Notes under the pieces: generated by a model
What the model saw: only the letters and a program-made list of their open reading frames with translations
Databases searched by the model: none
What the model was told of the DNA's origin: nothing
In this document: in pieces, positions 46,634-55,671 of the stretch
How the letters are laid out: each line of letters opens with the position of its first letter
Numbering within the stretch: position 1 is the first letter of the stretch
Origin: Corynebacterium falsenii
Lineage (GTDB): Bacteria; Actinomycetota; Actinomycetes; Mycobacteriales; Mycobacteriaceae
NCBI RefSeq assembly: GCF_020099275.1
Contig: NZ_CP083646.1
Location: 2,170,001 to 2,234,000, forward strand
Length of the DNA stretch: 64,000 nucleotides
Direction of reading: 5' to 3'
Made by a program: the position numbers and the translations under genes

Positions 46634-47602
46634 CTAGCTCCACGCTGTTGCGGCGTAGTTATCGTCGACGCCACCAGCCGTGTACCCCACCGTATAGCTC
46701 TCGGTATCCAGCAGTGGCTGGGCGATGAGGTTCGACAGGGCATACAGCACCGGTTCGTGGTCTCGACTCTCCGGGTTGACATCGCTGGACGATCCATCCG
46801 CAACCCAGATCTGCGTGGCGTGGGCGCGCATGGCGGCCTGCTTCGCTGCGACATCCCGCTCGGTGCCGTGCACCACGAAGTCCACGTCGCTGCTGTCCAC
46901 GGCCGCAATGTCGCCCTCCTCCGGCCAGCGCCAGCCCGCGGGAGCTTCGGAGCCACGCGCGGTGGCGAGCACCTCATCCACCCGCTGCTTCTCCGTGACA
47001 CACCAGATGATTTGCTTCGGCGCGGCCGGGTTGTTGGTTGCAGCCATCTTCTCCACAGCGGCGTGGGTGATCTGGTGGGCCCGAATATGATCTGGGTGGC
47101 CGTACCCGCCGTCCGGTCCGTAGGTGGCGACCACATCTGGTTGGATGTGTTCGATGACGGCGATGAGCTGGTCGATCTGCTCCTGCCGGTTGTCCTCGCG
47201 ATCCGGGTTGGAGAAGGCATCCTCCCGGGCGATGCTCGGAGTGCCGGCCATTCCGGAGTCTCGCCAGCGCCCCACTCCCCCGAGGAAGTGTGGCCCGTGC
47301 GGGGTGCCGTTGTTGACGCCCAGCTCGTTGACACCCAGCGCGGCGAGCGCTTCCCGCAGCTCGCTAATGCGGTAACCGCCAAGCATTCCGGTTCCGCGCG
47401 GGTTCTGATCGGGGTCCACGAGGTTCTGGTATTTCTCACCGATGACCTCCCCTTCCTCGCCCATGGTGCAGGTGAGAACGTGAACGTCTGCCCCCATCCG
47501 CGCGGCCTTGGTGAGCATCAGCCCGTTGAAGAGCGTTTCATCGTCTGGGTGTGCGTGCACGGCTAGCAGGCGCGGTGTTGACGCTGCCTCCTGTGATGTC
47601 AC
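46634..47602 (-). CDS. mshB: N-acetyl-GlcN-inositol deacetylase MshB (mycothiol synthesis)
   Basis: A 322-residue zinc-dependent deacetylase that removes acetate from GlcNAc-inositol in mycothiol biosynthesis. The LmbE/PIG-L motif HAHPDDE (16-22) gives zinc ligands His and Asp plus the general base Asp; the third zinc ligand is in GYGHPDHIRAHQ (~167-178). The N-terminal MTSQEAASTPRLLAVHAHPDDE is typical. Its ATG overlaps the lpqW stop by four bases, so the genes are translationally coupled. Confidence 0.92.
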   Translation of the reverse strand: MTSQEAASTPRLLAVHAHPDDETLFNGLMLTKAARMGADVHVLTCTMGEEGEVIGEKYQNLVDPDQNPRGTGMLGGYRISELREALAALGVNELGVNNGTPHGPHFLGGVGRWRDSGMAGTPSIAREDAFSNPDREDNRQEQIDQLIAVIEHIQPDVVATYGPDGGYGHPDHIRAHQITHAAVEKMAATNNPAAPKQIIWCVTEKQRVDEVLATARGSEAPAGWRWPEEGDIAAVDSSDVDFVVHGTERDVAAKQAAMRAHATQIWVADGSSSDVNPESRDHEPVLYALSNLIAQPLLDTESYTVGYTAGGVDDNYAATAWS

Positions 47603-49506
47603 TTCTTCTTTCCTCCTTCAGTGCTGGTTGCGGTAGTCGCTTCTGTGCTGGTTTCGGTGCTCGTTGCGGTAGTCGCCTCTGTACTCTCCGACGGGCTGGC
47701 CGTCTCGTTGCTATCGCCGTTCGCGTTCTGCCCCGGCTTGGCGGTGAGTGTCCACGTCGGCGCGCTGATGAGGATGCCGCTGTCGTCATCCGTCGGCCAA
47801 CTGTTCAGCCTCTCACTCGGGCCGGAGAGCAGGTCGAGCGCAGCGAAGGCCGCACTGTCCGGCAGGATCGGCAGCACGGTGGATTGCCGTGCGATCGCCG
47901 CGTTGAGCTCCTCCTTGGCGTCGTTGAGGCTCTCGTCGCCGCGGGTAAGCTTGCCGATGATGGAGTCGATCTCGGTGCTGCAGATCGATCCGAGGTTGCC
48001 ACCCTGCGGTCGGGTCTTGTCGTCCGACGCCACCCCACTGTCCCCTGCCTCGGCCGTGGATGTGGGCTTGTTCGTCTCTGATGCACTAGTGGTTTTTGCG
48101 TCTCTAGCGTCCTTGGAGCTGTCGGTGGAGGTCGCGGCGGAGCAGCTGAACTGGTCCATGTACTTCGACACCGAATCGGCGCTATCTTGCCACGTCACCA
48201 CGCCGTCCACTTCACCCTTGGGAAGCTGGGTGCCAAACAGGTCGTTGGGCTCGGCGGTGCGTACAACCGTTGCTACTCCTGCGCGGTTGAGCTGGTCTGC
48301 AGCGGTGCGCGCGGCAATGATGGCGGTCTGGTCATCGTTGGGAGCGGCGAGAATCAGCGGGTCATCGCTGTTGGTCGTACCCGCGCTGCTGGTGCGGGAT
48401 TCGCTTTCCCCGTCGCCGGTAGGCATCACGTTCCATGAGGGCGCCTTAATGGAGTTCGATCCCTCCACGATTTCGCCAATGATGTTTCGGTTGAGCACGT
48501 CGAGCACGCGCTGCCGGGCCTGCCTGTTCGACATGCGGGAGCTGGCCTGGTTGAGCACCACGTTGAGCTGCACCTCGCGTGCCGTGGTGCGGGTGCGGAT
48601 CTTATCGAGCTGGGAGAAGATGAGGTCCGTCGTGGCGCTGGGTCGGGTGCGATAAGCCTGAATCTGCTCGGTGCGCAGCATCTGAGCGCCCATGGAGTTA
48701 TTCGCCACGGTGGTAAAGCGCAGAACGTCAGTCTTGGCGGGCTGGCGGCCCCAGTAGCGATCGTTGCGCTGCAGTTCCACGATGCCGCGCCCCTCGTTAA
48801 CACTCTTCACCGCATAGGCGCCCGCGGATGCGGCGGAATTGCCCTGCATCATAGAGGCGAAGTTCTGCCCCTCCGCGCGGTAGATGTGGCTGGGTAGAAG
48901 GTGCTGGAACAGGTCCTTCCACGGTGTGAAGGGCTCATCGAGATGCACCACGATCTGGCCGGCCTTGTCGCCATCAGTAATGGAGACAATGTGGGAGTAG
49001 ACATTCTTACCGGCGGCGGTCGGCTCCTTGGAGATGACCTCGGCCAGGTACTGGAAATCCGAGATGGTGATCGGGGTGCCATCCGACCACTGCGCCGCGG
49101 GGTTCAGCGTGTAGGTGACCTCCGTGGGCGCCGAATCGTCGTCGGTTTTCACGTCCGTGATGAAGTTGCTGTCCAGGGTCTTGCCCTGAGAGCCGGAGAT
49201 GAACACACTGGGAAGCGTGAGATCCGCGATGGCGGCGACCACGGGGTCGTGGTTGCCGACCACGTGCGGGTTGAGGTTCGTGGTGAACGGATCCACGCCC
49301 ACCGTGATTTCGCGCAGGGCCTTCGCCGGAGGCTGCGTCACAGGGGCATCAGTCTGGGTCGTCGATGCCGGATCGACGGCGGGCGGATCGGCTGGGTTGG
49401 CCTGGCACGCCGCGAGCACCATCACCGAGCCGAGGGCCAGGGCGGCCGCTGGTGGCGTCGAACGACCATGATCTCTACCAGACAAGAACCGACGTCCGAT
49501 GACCAT
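47599..49506 (-). CDS. lpqW: LpqW-like lipoprotein (family 5 substrate-binding fold)
   Basis: A 635-residue lipoprotein related to mycobacterial LpqW, which steers phosphatidylinositol mannosides toward lipomannan/lipoarabinomannan. The signal peptide ends in the lipobox LAAC (~31-34). The body has the oligopeptide-binding-protein pattern (PHVVGNHDPVVAAIADL; NPAAQWSDGTPITISDFQYL). The last 50 residues are Thr/Ser/Glu-rich and contain a duplicated 12-residue unit (STEATTATSTET). Start ATG 49506 has GGAGG seven bases upstream. Order typA-lpqW-mshB matches mycobacteria. Confidence 0.8.
   Translation of the reverse strand: MVIGRRFLSGRDHGRSTPPAAALALGSVMVLAACQANPADPPAVDPASTTQTDAPVTQPPAKALREITVGVDPFTTNLNPHVVGNHDPVVAAIADLTLPSVFISGSQGKTLDSNFITDVKTDDDSAPTEVTYTLNPAAQWSDGTPITISDFQYLAEVISKEPTAAGKNVYSHIVSITDGDKAGQIVVHLDEPFTPWKDLFQHLLPSHIYRAEGQNFASMMQGNSAASAGAYAVKSVNEGRGIVELQRNDRYWGRQPAKTDVLRFTTVANNSMGAQMLRTEQIQAYRTRPSATTDLIFSQLDKIRTRTTAREVQLNVVLNQASSRMSNRQARQRVLDVLNRNIIGEIVEGSNSIKAPSWNVMPTGDGESESRTSSAGTTNSDDPLILAAPNDDQTAIIAARTAADQLNRAGVATVVRTAEPNDLFGTQLPKGEVDGVVTWQDSADSVSKYMDQFSCSAATSTDSSKDARDAKTTSASETNKPTSTAEAGDSGVASDDKTRPQGGNLGSICSTEIDSIIGKLTRGDESLNDAKEELNAAIARQSTVLPILPDSAAFAALDLLSGPSERLNSWPTDDDSGILISAPTWTLTAKPGQNANGDSNETASPSESTEATTATSTETSTEATTATSTEGGKKK
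47621..47682. repeat. 36-bp period repeat in the lpqW 3' end
   Basis: Two 26-base copies (47621-47646 and 47657-47682) differ at two positions. The 36-base period encodes a 12-residue Thr/Glu/Ser repeat at the protein C-terminus. Confidence 0.7.
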
Positions 49507-49607
49507 GGGCGAACCTCCAACACGGCGCCATTGCGGGGCGCCACACTTTGCGACTAACTATCGGGCGAACGTCGCGGGAAGGAGCGCACGGCGCTCTCTT
49601 CAAGCGC

Positions 49608-51524
49608 TTACGCGTTGTTGTTGCGCTGCTTCTCGCGGGAACGGGCGCGGGCGCGCTCCGTCGCATTCAGAATAACCTTACGCACACGAACGACATCGGG
49701 GGTAACCTCCACGCATTCGTCGCCGCCACAGAACTCCATGGCCTCCTCGAGGGTGAGGTTGCGGGCCTTGGCGAGGGTCACGGTGGCGTCCGCGGTAGCG
49801 GAGCGCATGTTGGTGAGCTTCTTTTCCTTCGTGATGTTGATGTCCATGTCTTCATCACGGTTGTTCGCACCCACGACCATGCCCTCGTAGGCCTCAGCAC
49901 CGGGCTCCACGAAGAAGGTGCCGCGGTCTGCCAGCTGCATGAGGGCGTAAGCGGTGATCTGGCCGGAACGGTCAGCCACGAGGGAGCCGGTCGCGCGGTC
50001 CTTGATCTCACCAGCCCACGGCTCGTAGCCCGCGGAGTAGCTGTTGGCGATGCCGGTGCCGCGCGTTTCGGTCATGAACACGGTGCGGAAGCCGATAAGG
50101 CCACGGGCGGGCACCACGAAGCGCATGCGGATCCAGCCGGAACCGGTGTTGTCCATGCCCTCCATGCGGCCCTTTCGGGCGGCCATGAGCTGGGTGATTG
50201 CGCCGAGGTGCTCTTCCGGAACGTCGATAATCATGTTCTCGAAAGGCTCCTGGAGCACGCCGTCGACGGTGCGGGTGACCACCTGGGGCTTGCCCACGGT
50301 GAGCTCGAAGCCTTCGCGGCGCATGGTCTCCACCAGCACGGACAGCGCCATCTCGCCGCGACCCTGGACTTCCCAGGCATCCGGGCGGTCAGTGGGCAGC
50401 ACGCGCAGGGACACGTTACCGATGAGCTCCTGGTCCAGGCGGGCCTTGACCATGCGGGCGGTGAGCTTGTCGCCGCCGCCACGGCCTGCCATCGGGGAGG
50501 TGTTCACGCCGATAGTCATGGAGATCGCGGGCTCGTCCACGGTGATGCGCGGCAGGGCGACGGGGTTCTCCGGGTCGGCGAGGGTGTCGCCGATCATGAT
50601 GTCGTCAATGCCGGAAATCGCGGCGATGTCACCGGCGATGACTTCCTCGGCGGGCACGCGGGTCACGCCCACGGTGCGCAGCAGCTCGGCGATTTTGGCG
50701 GTCTTGGTGTGCATCACGCCGTCTTCGTCGTAGTGCAGCCAGGCGACCTGCTGGCCCTTGCGCAGCTTGCCCGCGTGGATGCGGACCAGGGCGATGCGGC
50801 CCAGGAAGGAAGAGGAGTCCAGGTTGGTGACGTGCGCCTGCAGCGGGCCATCCACGTCGGCGGAGGGCTCGGGCAGAACCTCGTAGAGCACGTCGAACAG
50901 CGGCTGGAGGTCCTCGGAATCGGGCACGTTGCCGTTGCCGGGGTTCTCGGTGGATGCCTTGCCCTCGCGGCCCGAGGTGTACAGCACGGGCAGGTCGAGC
51001 AGCTGCTCGGCGGCCTCGGCAGCTTCGTCATCCTCCAGAGTGGAGGCAAGTTCCAGCAGGAGGTCCTGGGATTCTTCCACAACCTCGTCGATGCGGGCAT
51101 CGGGGCGGTCGGTCTTGTTCACGCAAATGATCACGGGCATCTTGGCGGCGAGCGCCTTGCCGAGCACGAAGCGAGTCTGCGGCAGCGGGCCTTCGGAGGC
51201 GTCGACGAGCAGCACCACACCATCGACCATGGACAGGGCGCGCTCCACCTCACCGCCGAAGTCGGCGTGGCCGGGGGTGTCGATGACGTTGATGATGAGA
51301 TCCTGGCCGTCCTTGCCCTGACCCTTGCGGCGGATGGCGGTGTTCTTGGCGAGGATGGTGATGCCCTTTTCCTTCTCCAGGTCACCGGAGTCCATCACGC
51401 GCTCTTCAACCTCGCCGTGGGAGGAGAATGCGCCGGATTGGTGCAGCATGGCATCCACGAGGGTGGTTTTGCCGTGGTCAACGTGCGCGACGATGGCGAC
51501 ATTGCGGAATTCAGTCAAGGACAC
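49608..51524 (-). CDS. typA: Ribosome-associated GTPase TypA/BipA
   Basis: A 638-residue translational GTPase that assists ribosome assembly and stress growth. G1 AHVDHGKTT (13-21), the Thr-containing switch (EKGITILAKNTA), G3 DTPGHADF (~83-90) and G4 NKTD (~137-140) are present. Domains II, III, V and the TypA-specific C-terminal domain (SATADATVTLAKARNLTLEEAMEF) follow. The C-terminus is basic. The start is GTG 51524. It precedes lpqW by 101 bases. Confidence 0.95.
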   Translation of the reverse strand: MSLTEFRNVAIVAHVDHGKTTLVDAMLHQSGAFSSHGEVEERVMDSGDLEKEKGITILAKNTAIRRKGQGKDGQDLIINVIDTPGHADFGGEVERALSMVDGVVLLVDASEGPLPQTRFVLGKALAAKMPVIICVNKTDRPDARIDEVVEESQDLLLELASTLEDDEAAEAAEQLLDLPVLYTSGREGKASTENPGNGNVPDSEDLQPLFDVLYEVLPEPSADVDGPLQAHVTNLDSSSFLGRIALVRIHAGKLRKGQQVAWLHYDEDGVMHTKTAKIAELLRTVGVTRVPAEEVIAGDIAAISGIDDIMIGDTLADPENPVALPRITVDEPAISMTIGVNTSPMAGRGGGDKLTARMVKARLDQELIGNVSLRVLPTDRPDAWEVQGRGEMALSVLVETMRREGFELTVGKPQVVTRTVDGVLQEPFENMIIDVPEEHLGAITQLMAARKGRMEGMDNTGSGWIRMRFVVPARGLIGFRTVFMTETRGTGIANSYSAGYEPWAGEIKDRATGSLVADRSGQITAYALMQLADRGTFFVEPGAEAYEGMVVGANNRDEDMDINITKEKKLTNMRSATADATVTLAKARNLTLEEAMEFCGGDECVEVTPDVVRVRKVILNATERARARSREKQRNNNA

Positions 51525-52064
51525 AGATCAAATACTTTCGTGTTGTTTCTACTTGCGGGGTGGGGTGTCGCTGGTGCGGTATTCGCCGAAGCTCTCTTGT
51601 GTTCGACGCCCCTACGTACGCCCCGGCACACTGCCATTCGTGGGGTGCCGACGGGGTGCTGGGTGTAAAGCCAGCGTCGCGGCGTGGGCCTTGTTACCGG
51701 TCATCCCCTCGCCTGTGCTGGCGGGACGCGACACCTACCCATACCGTTACTTAGGCTACTCCCTTCGCGCATCTTTTCGCATCCGGGTGACATAGGGGGA
51801 AGGCGGGGGGATCCTTGTTGGAGGGGTTTCACGGTTTCTTTTTTGGTTTGTTCTGCGTACCAAAGAAAAACTGCTATTGTTAGCAAAAGCTGCATATAGC
51901 GTGACAAATGTTACGTATGTGACTAATGTGACTGGCGAGTTTGCCAGTTCGAGTGATTCATAGCGAACTCACTGACGTTTCCCACCGTTCTTCACCGTCC
52001 AGCTCACTGTGCCCTTGGGTGGGGCATCATTGCCGGACACACATTTTTCTCGAAAGGCTCCCCC
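51525..52064. other. Long intergenic region with AT-rich control segment
   Basis: The 540 bases between typA and the secreted-protein gene contain no credible gene. Bases ~51820-51960 are clearly more AT-rich than the surroundings. They hold a four-copy 9-bp repeat (51901-51932), a small hairpin (CTGGC/GCCAG, 51932-51947) and a possible -10 TATTGT near 51873. Bases 51525-51800 show nothing I can name. Confidence 0.5.
51901..51932. promoter_or_regulatory. Four tandem 9-bp repeats, response-regulator-like operator
   Basis: GTGACAAAT, GTTACGTAT, GTGACTAAT and GTGAC follow each other at exactly nine-base steps (51901, 51910, 51919, 51928). Direct repeats near one helical turn are typical of OmpR/PhoB-class regulators such as MtrA. 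The array lies 130 bases before the secreted-protein gene. Confidence 0.5.
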
Positions 52065-52760
52065 GTGGCTATCTCCCGTCGTTCCTCCCGAGTGGTCGCC
52101 GCCATTAGCGCTGCCTGTGCACTGGCTGTGCCGACTGTCGTCGTCCCCACCACCGCAAGTGCCCAGGTTCCCGTCCAGAGCCCGGTTGACCAACTGGGTC
52201 GCCCGGCACCTTTCGTGCTCGACCAGATCGAAACCTTCGCCAACAACCCGCAGCTGCCGGAGAAGGTTCGCTCCTCCCTGCTGCGCGTGGTGAGCTTCTT
52301 CCGCGGAGACGGAAAGCCCGGCGTGCCGATCCCGCAGAACGGCCCCGCTTTCACCCAGTTCGGCTGGCCCACCATCGCCGGCCAGTGCATTGCTGGCAAG
52401 AACAACTCCATCGGCACCGCAGCTGCCGTTCCCGGCCCGGCTCCGCTGCCACTGCCCGGCATCAAAGCCGGCGAAGTGAACTTCGTCTTCACCGCACTGG
52501 GGACCGGCAAGGTAGCCCCGCAGCAGCACACCGCCATGAATGTTCACTGGATCAACATCAACACCGGCAAGATCGGCCACACCCCGCTGGGCTTCAACGG
52601 TCTTAACCCGGACGGCCCCGCTACCATCAACGGTACCGCCGACACCGGCCGTGGCACCGTCATCGCCCTGCTGGAAGGCGGCGTGAGCACCGACGAGGGC
52701 CAAGCCGGCGTTGCTAACTGCAACTACGCCCCCACCGCGGCTCTCATCCAAGTTCCGTAA
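52065..52760 (+). CDS. Secreted protein of unknown function
   Basis: A 231-residue protein with a Sec signal peptide: basic start (MAISRRSSR), hydrophobic core and cleavage site ASA-Q around residue 33. The mature protein is Gly/Pro-rich with an all-beta look (GEVNFVFTALGTGKVAP; MNVHWININTGKIGHTPL) and two cysteines that may pair. I do not recognise a named domain; similar exported proteins are common in corynebacteria. The start is GTG 52065 with GAAAGG eight bases upstream. The tandem 9-bp repeat array upstream suggests two-component control. Confidence 0.7.
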   Translation: MAISRRSSRVVAAISAACALAVPTVVVPTTASAQVPVQSPVDQLGRPAPFVLDQIETFANNPQLPEKVRSSLLRVVSFFRGDGKPGVPIPQNGPAFTQFGWPTIAGQCIAGKNNSIGTAAAVPGPAPLPLPGIKAGEVNFVFTALGTGKVAPQQHTAMNVHWININTGKIGHTPLGFNGLNPDGPATINGTADTGRGTVIALLEGGVSTDEGQAGVANCNYAPTAALIQVP

Positions 52761-52790
52761 ATCAGCTCGGCAAACCACTTCGGCGCCACG

Positions 52791-52816
52791 AACCACCAAG
52801 AACCACCAAGAACCAC
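52791..52816. repeat. Tandem 10-bp repeat
   Basis: AACCACCAAG occurs twice in tandem (52791, 52801) plus AACCAC at 52811, shortly after the secreted-protein stop. Confidence 0.6.
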
Positions 52817-52844
52817 GCACGACGCGGGCCATACTCAACTCCTG

Positions 52845-52862
52845 CAGCGCGACAACGCGCTG
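52845..52862 (+). terminator. Hairpin after the secreted-protein gene, weak terminator candidate
   Basis: CAGCGCG and CGCGCTG form a perfect 7-bp stem around ACAA. The nearest T-run is about 20 bases further, so termination is uncertain. Confidence 0.35.
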
Positions 52863-53026
52863 AGGGCTGGATGGGCCGCGTTTTGACTTTTCCAAGCCCC
52901 TTTTCTTCCCCGCCCTTGCCCACGCCCGTACCCGTCACTGCACTCGGTCAAGTATGTGCGTGGGGTTCGGCGTCGAATATGAGGATCGGCACGAAACCCT
53001 ACGAGAAAGCGAGCGAGTGATACGCC

Positions 53027-53554
53027 ATGGCTGACCTCCACCCCGTCAAAGAAGAGACATTCGCCATCTCTGAGATGACAAACATCGACCCCAAGGGATT
53101 CACACGGGAGGTGGATATCTACCGTGTGATTCCCACGCCGCGCGGTGATGTGCTGTACATGGCTCGCACCACTCCCGGGCACCCGCGATTCCACTACCTC
53201 GAATCGTGGCTGATCCCCCACCTGGCAATCCGCGTGAATAAGTTCCACTTTTTCGAGGGCATCTCCCCCACGCAGGACCTCTACATCGATATCGCACTCA
53301 TCGATAACTCGGATGCTGACGTGTGGCACACGAAGGACATCTACATCGACGTGGTGACACATCATGGCTCGCGGATTCAGATGCTGGATCTCGATGAGCT
53401 GGGTGAGGCGATCTCGGCCGGTGTGGTGGCGTTGGACGATGTGCACGCCGGATTGACCTCGGCGCAGCGTGTGATGGATGGCATTTACCTGCACGGCAGC
53501 GCGAGGATGTGGCTGGAGCAGGAGGGAGTGCAGCTGCACTCTGAGGTGAAGTAG
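53027..53554 (+). CDS. DUF402 protein
   Basis: A 175-residue DUF402 protein. The family core is seen as RFHYLESWLIPHLAIRVNKFHFF (~60-82), DLYIDIALI (~89-97) and DVWHTKDIYIDVVTHHG (~103-119), with the Asp/His cluster that binds metal in the nucleoside tri/diphosphatase relatives (NtdP). An aspartate-rich segment LDLDELGEAI follows. A role in nucleotide cleanup is an inference from the family. ATG 53027 begins MADLHPVK, close to an upstream GAGCGAG. Confidence 0.75.
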   Translation: MADLHPVKEETFAISEMTNIDPKGFTREVDIYRVIPTPRGDVLYMARTTPGHPRFHYLESWLIPHLAIRVNKFHFFEGISPTQDLYIDIALIDNSDADVWHTKDIYIDVVTHHGSRIQMLDLDELGEAISAGVVALDDVHAGLTSAQRVMDGIYLHGSARMWLEQEGVQLHSEVK

Positions 53555-53613
53555 GGCTGGCGGGGGCAGCGGCGGGGGCTAGGAGACGGCTGAGCGTTAG
53601 CGAACTAAAAGAG

Positions 53614-53644
53614 GCGGGGCAGGAAATCTATCTTCCTGCCCCGC
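53614..53644. terminator. Bidirectional terminator between DUF402 and MFS genes
   Basis: GCGGGGCAGGAA (53614-53625) pairs perfectly with 53633-53644 around a seven-base loop. On the minus strand it is followed by CTCTTTTAG, so it mainly ends the MFS gene. Confidence 0.85.
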
Positions 53645-53725
53645 ATCTGCCTGTTTGGGCTTTCGCTCGCGTGGGCTCAGCAGATTGCTAGCAAACTGCG
53701 AGCTAAGCTGCGCCAAACTTACAAG

Positions 53726-55467
53726 CTACTTGCTGGCCTTCTTGTCAGCGTCATCAGTGCTGTCGGCGCTGTCAGCGCTGTCCTTGATTTCGTTGTTGAT
53801 CTCTGGGCCAGCGGAACGGCGAACCATCAGGGCACCAAGCAGACCAATGGCGAGGCACACGACGGCAGCGTAGAGAGATACCTTCGTAGCTTCAGCGAAG
53901 ATCTTCGCCAGCGGTGCGACCACCTCAGCTGGTGCGCCTTGATCACGAAGTCCCACGATCACACCACCGGCGGATTCTCGAACAGCCTTGGCGAGCTCGG
54001 CTTCGCGGCCAACAAAGTCAGCGGACTTCCAGGCCAACGCAGCGGACAAGGTTGCACCGGCCATCGCTGCACCCAGAGCGGAACCGATCTGGCGAACGGT
54101 GGACTGGGTAGCGGAAGCCTGGCCAGATTGTTCGACTGGGATATCGCCCAGGACCAGCGAGGTCAGCTTTGCGGAAGCCAAACCAAGGCCGGTGCCGTAG
54201 ATAACCAGCGCTACGACAACAAGCCACAGCGGCTGGCCAACGCGTTCCTCTGCCGCCAGCTGGAGAGTACCGAATACCTCGAGGCCCAAGCCGACGAGCA
54301 CCACGCCCGGAGCGCCAATCTTCGCAGCGAGGTGGCGGGCGGAAGCACCGGAGAAGAACGCGCCGATAGCCATTGCGGCAAGCACCAGACCCGTGGCGAC
54401 GGTCGAGAGGCCGACGGAGGAGACGAGGTACAGCGGAATGACGAACACGAGAGCAAACTCGCCAACGGCCACCATGAGGGCGGTGAGGTTACCCCAGGTG
54501 AAGGTGGGGTAACGGAACATCGAAAGGTCCAGCAGCACAGCGTCCTTGGCGCGACGGCGTCCGAGCTCAGTGACGATGAAGCCGGTCAGAGACACGGCCG
54601 CGATAATGAGTGCGATGCCTGCCGGGAAACCCAGTTGGCGGGCCAGTGCAGGGAGCCCAAGTGGAAGTCCTGCAGGGGCTTCCACCAACCGAGCTTGGGT
54701 CCTTCAATGATGCCGAACACGAGGGTACCGAAGCCGATTGCGGACAGCAGGAATCCGAAGAAATCCCCACCGTCGGGGGCGCCTGCACCAGGGCCAGATT
54801 CAGACTTAGCGGAGGTGTCGGGGACGAGGGCCAGGGTGAAGAAGATCAGGCCAATGCCGAGTGGGACGTTGACCCAGAAGATCCACTCCCAGCCCGCATA
54901 TTCGGTCAGCACACCACCGAGCAGTGGGCCGATAGCGGCCGCACCACTCATCACAGCACCCCACACACCGAAGGCCGCTGCGCGATCCTTGCCTCGGAAG
55001 ACGGCGTTCGTGGTGGACAGCGTCGAGGGCAGAATGCAGGCACCGCCGACGCCCTGAACGACGCGGGCGATGATCAGTGAGCTTGCCGAATCAGATAGAG
55101 CCGCCAGGACGGAACCGGTACTGAAGATTGCCAGACCGGCGAGGAAGAACTTCCTGCGCCCGAAGCGGTCGCCCATGCGCCCGGCGGTGAGCAGAAGTGC
55201 CGCGAAGACGACTGAGTAGAGGCTGGTTACCCACTGTGCTTCCGAAAGGTCAAGATTGAGCTTCCGGATGATGGTCGGCATGGATACGCCGACGATCGTG
55301 CCGTCCAAGATGATGAGTGCCAAACCCACCGCGAGAACAACGAGCGCTTTCCAACGTTTCGGTGATTGGGCGAATTTCTCGCTCTCTTCTTTAGCATCGT
55401 CATAAGCTCCGATTGTAGGACGATTACATTGGTCATGCTTGGCAGAAGAAACTTTTTCGGAATACAT
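53726..55467 (-). pseudogene. MFS drug exporter (EmrB/QacA, DHA2 type) broken by one frameshift
   Basis: Two overlapping frames encode the two halves of one 14-helix drug:H+ antiporter. The N-terminal part (55467 down to ~54632) has the MFS motif A region GRMGDRFGRRKF and motif C GGVLTEYAGWEWIFWVN. The C-terminal part (~54630 down to 53726) continues from GFPAGIALIIAAVS. The joint lies at ...HWPANW / GFPAGI; restoring one G in the run CTGGGTTT (plus-strand CCC 54630-54632) gives a single frame of about 579 codons. Thus it is either a recent null mutation or a sequencing error. The C-terminus ends in a Ser/Asp/Lys tail. The start is ATG 55467. Confidence 0.8.
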
Positions 55468-55627
55468 AGCACCGTTTATCCGTGTCCATCTGCACTGTTT
55501 CGGGCCTACCGGCTGTAAGAAGGTGTTAAGCCAGTGTTAAGGGGCGCGAATGAGTGCTCATTTGATGTCGTCTAGAACTGCCCGTGTGGTCCTCGATTAG
55601 CCTGTAGCGCGGGTGGGGTCCACGGGT

Positions 55628-55630
55628 GAG
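55628..55630. repeat. Target-site duplication GAG, left
   Basis: GAG directly outside the left inverted repeat matches GAG at 56899-56901 outside the right one, the 3-bp duplication expected of IS3-family transposition. Confidence 0.6.
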
Positions 55631-55671
55631 GGGACTGCTGAAGGTTTGGTTGACAGTTTTCCTTCTGGTTT

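Noticed and set aside
49548-51668. 706-codon plus-strand frame across typA
   Set aside because: Antisense to a fully conserved GTPase gene; the translation is His/Gly/Val-rich as expected from reverse reading of GC-rich codons.
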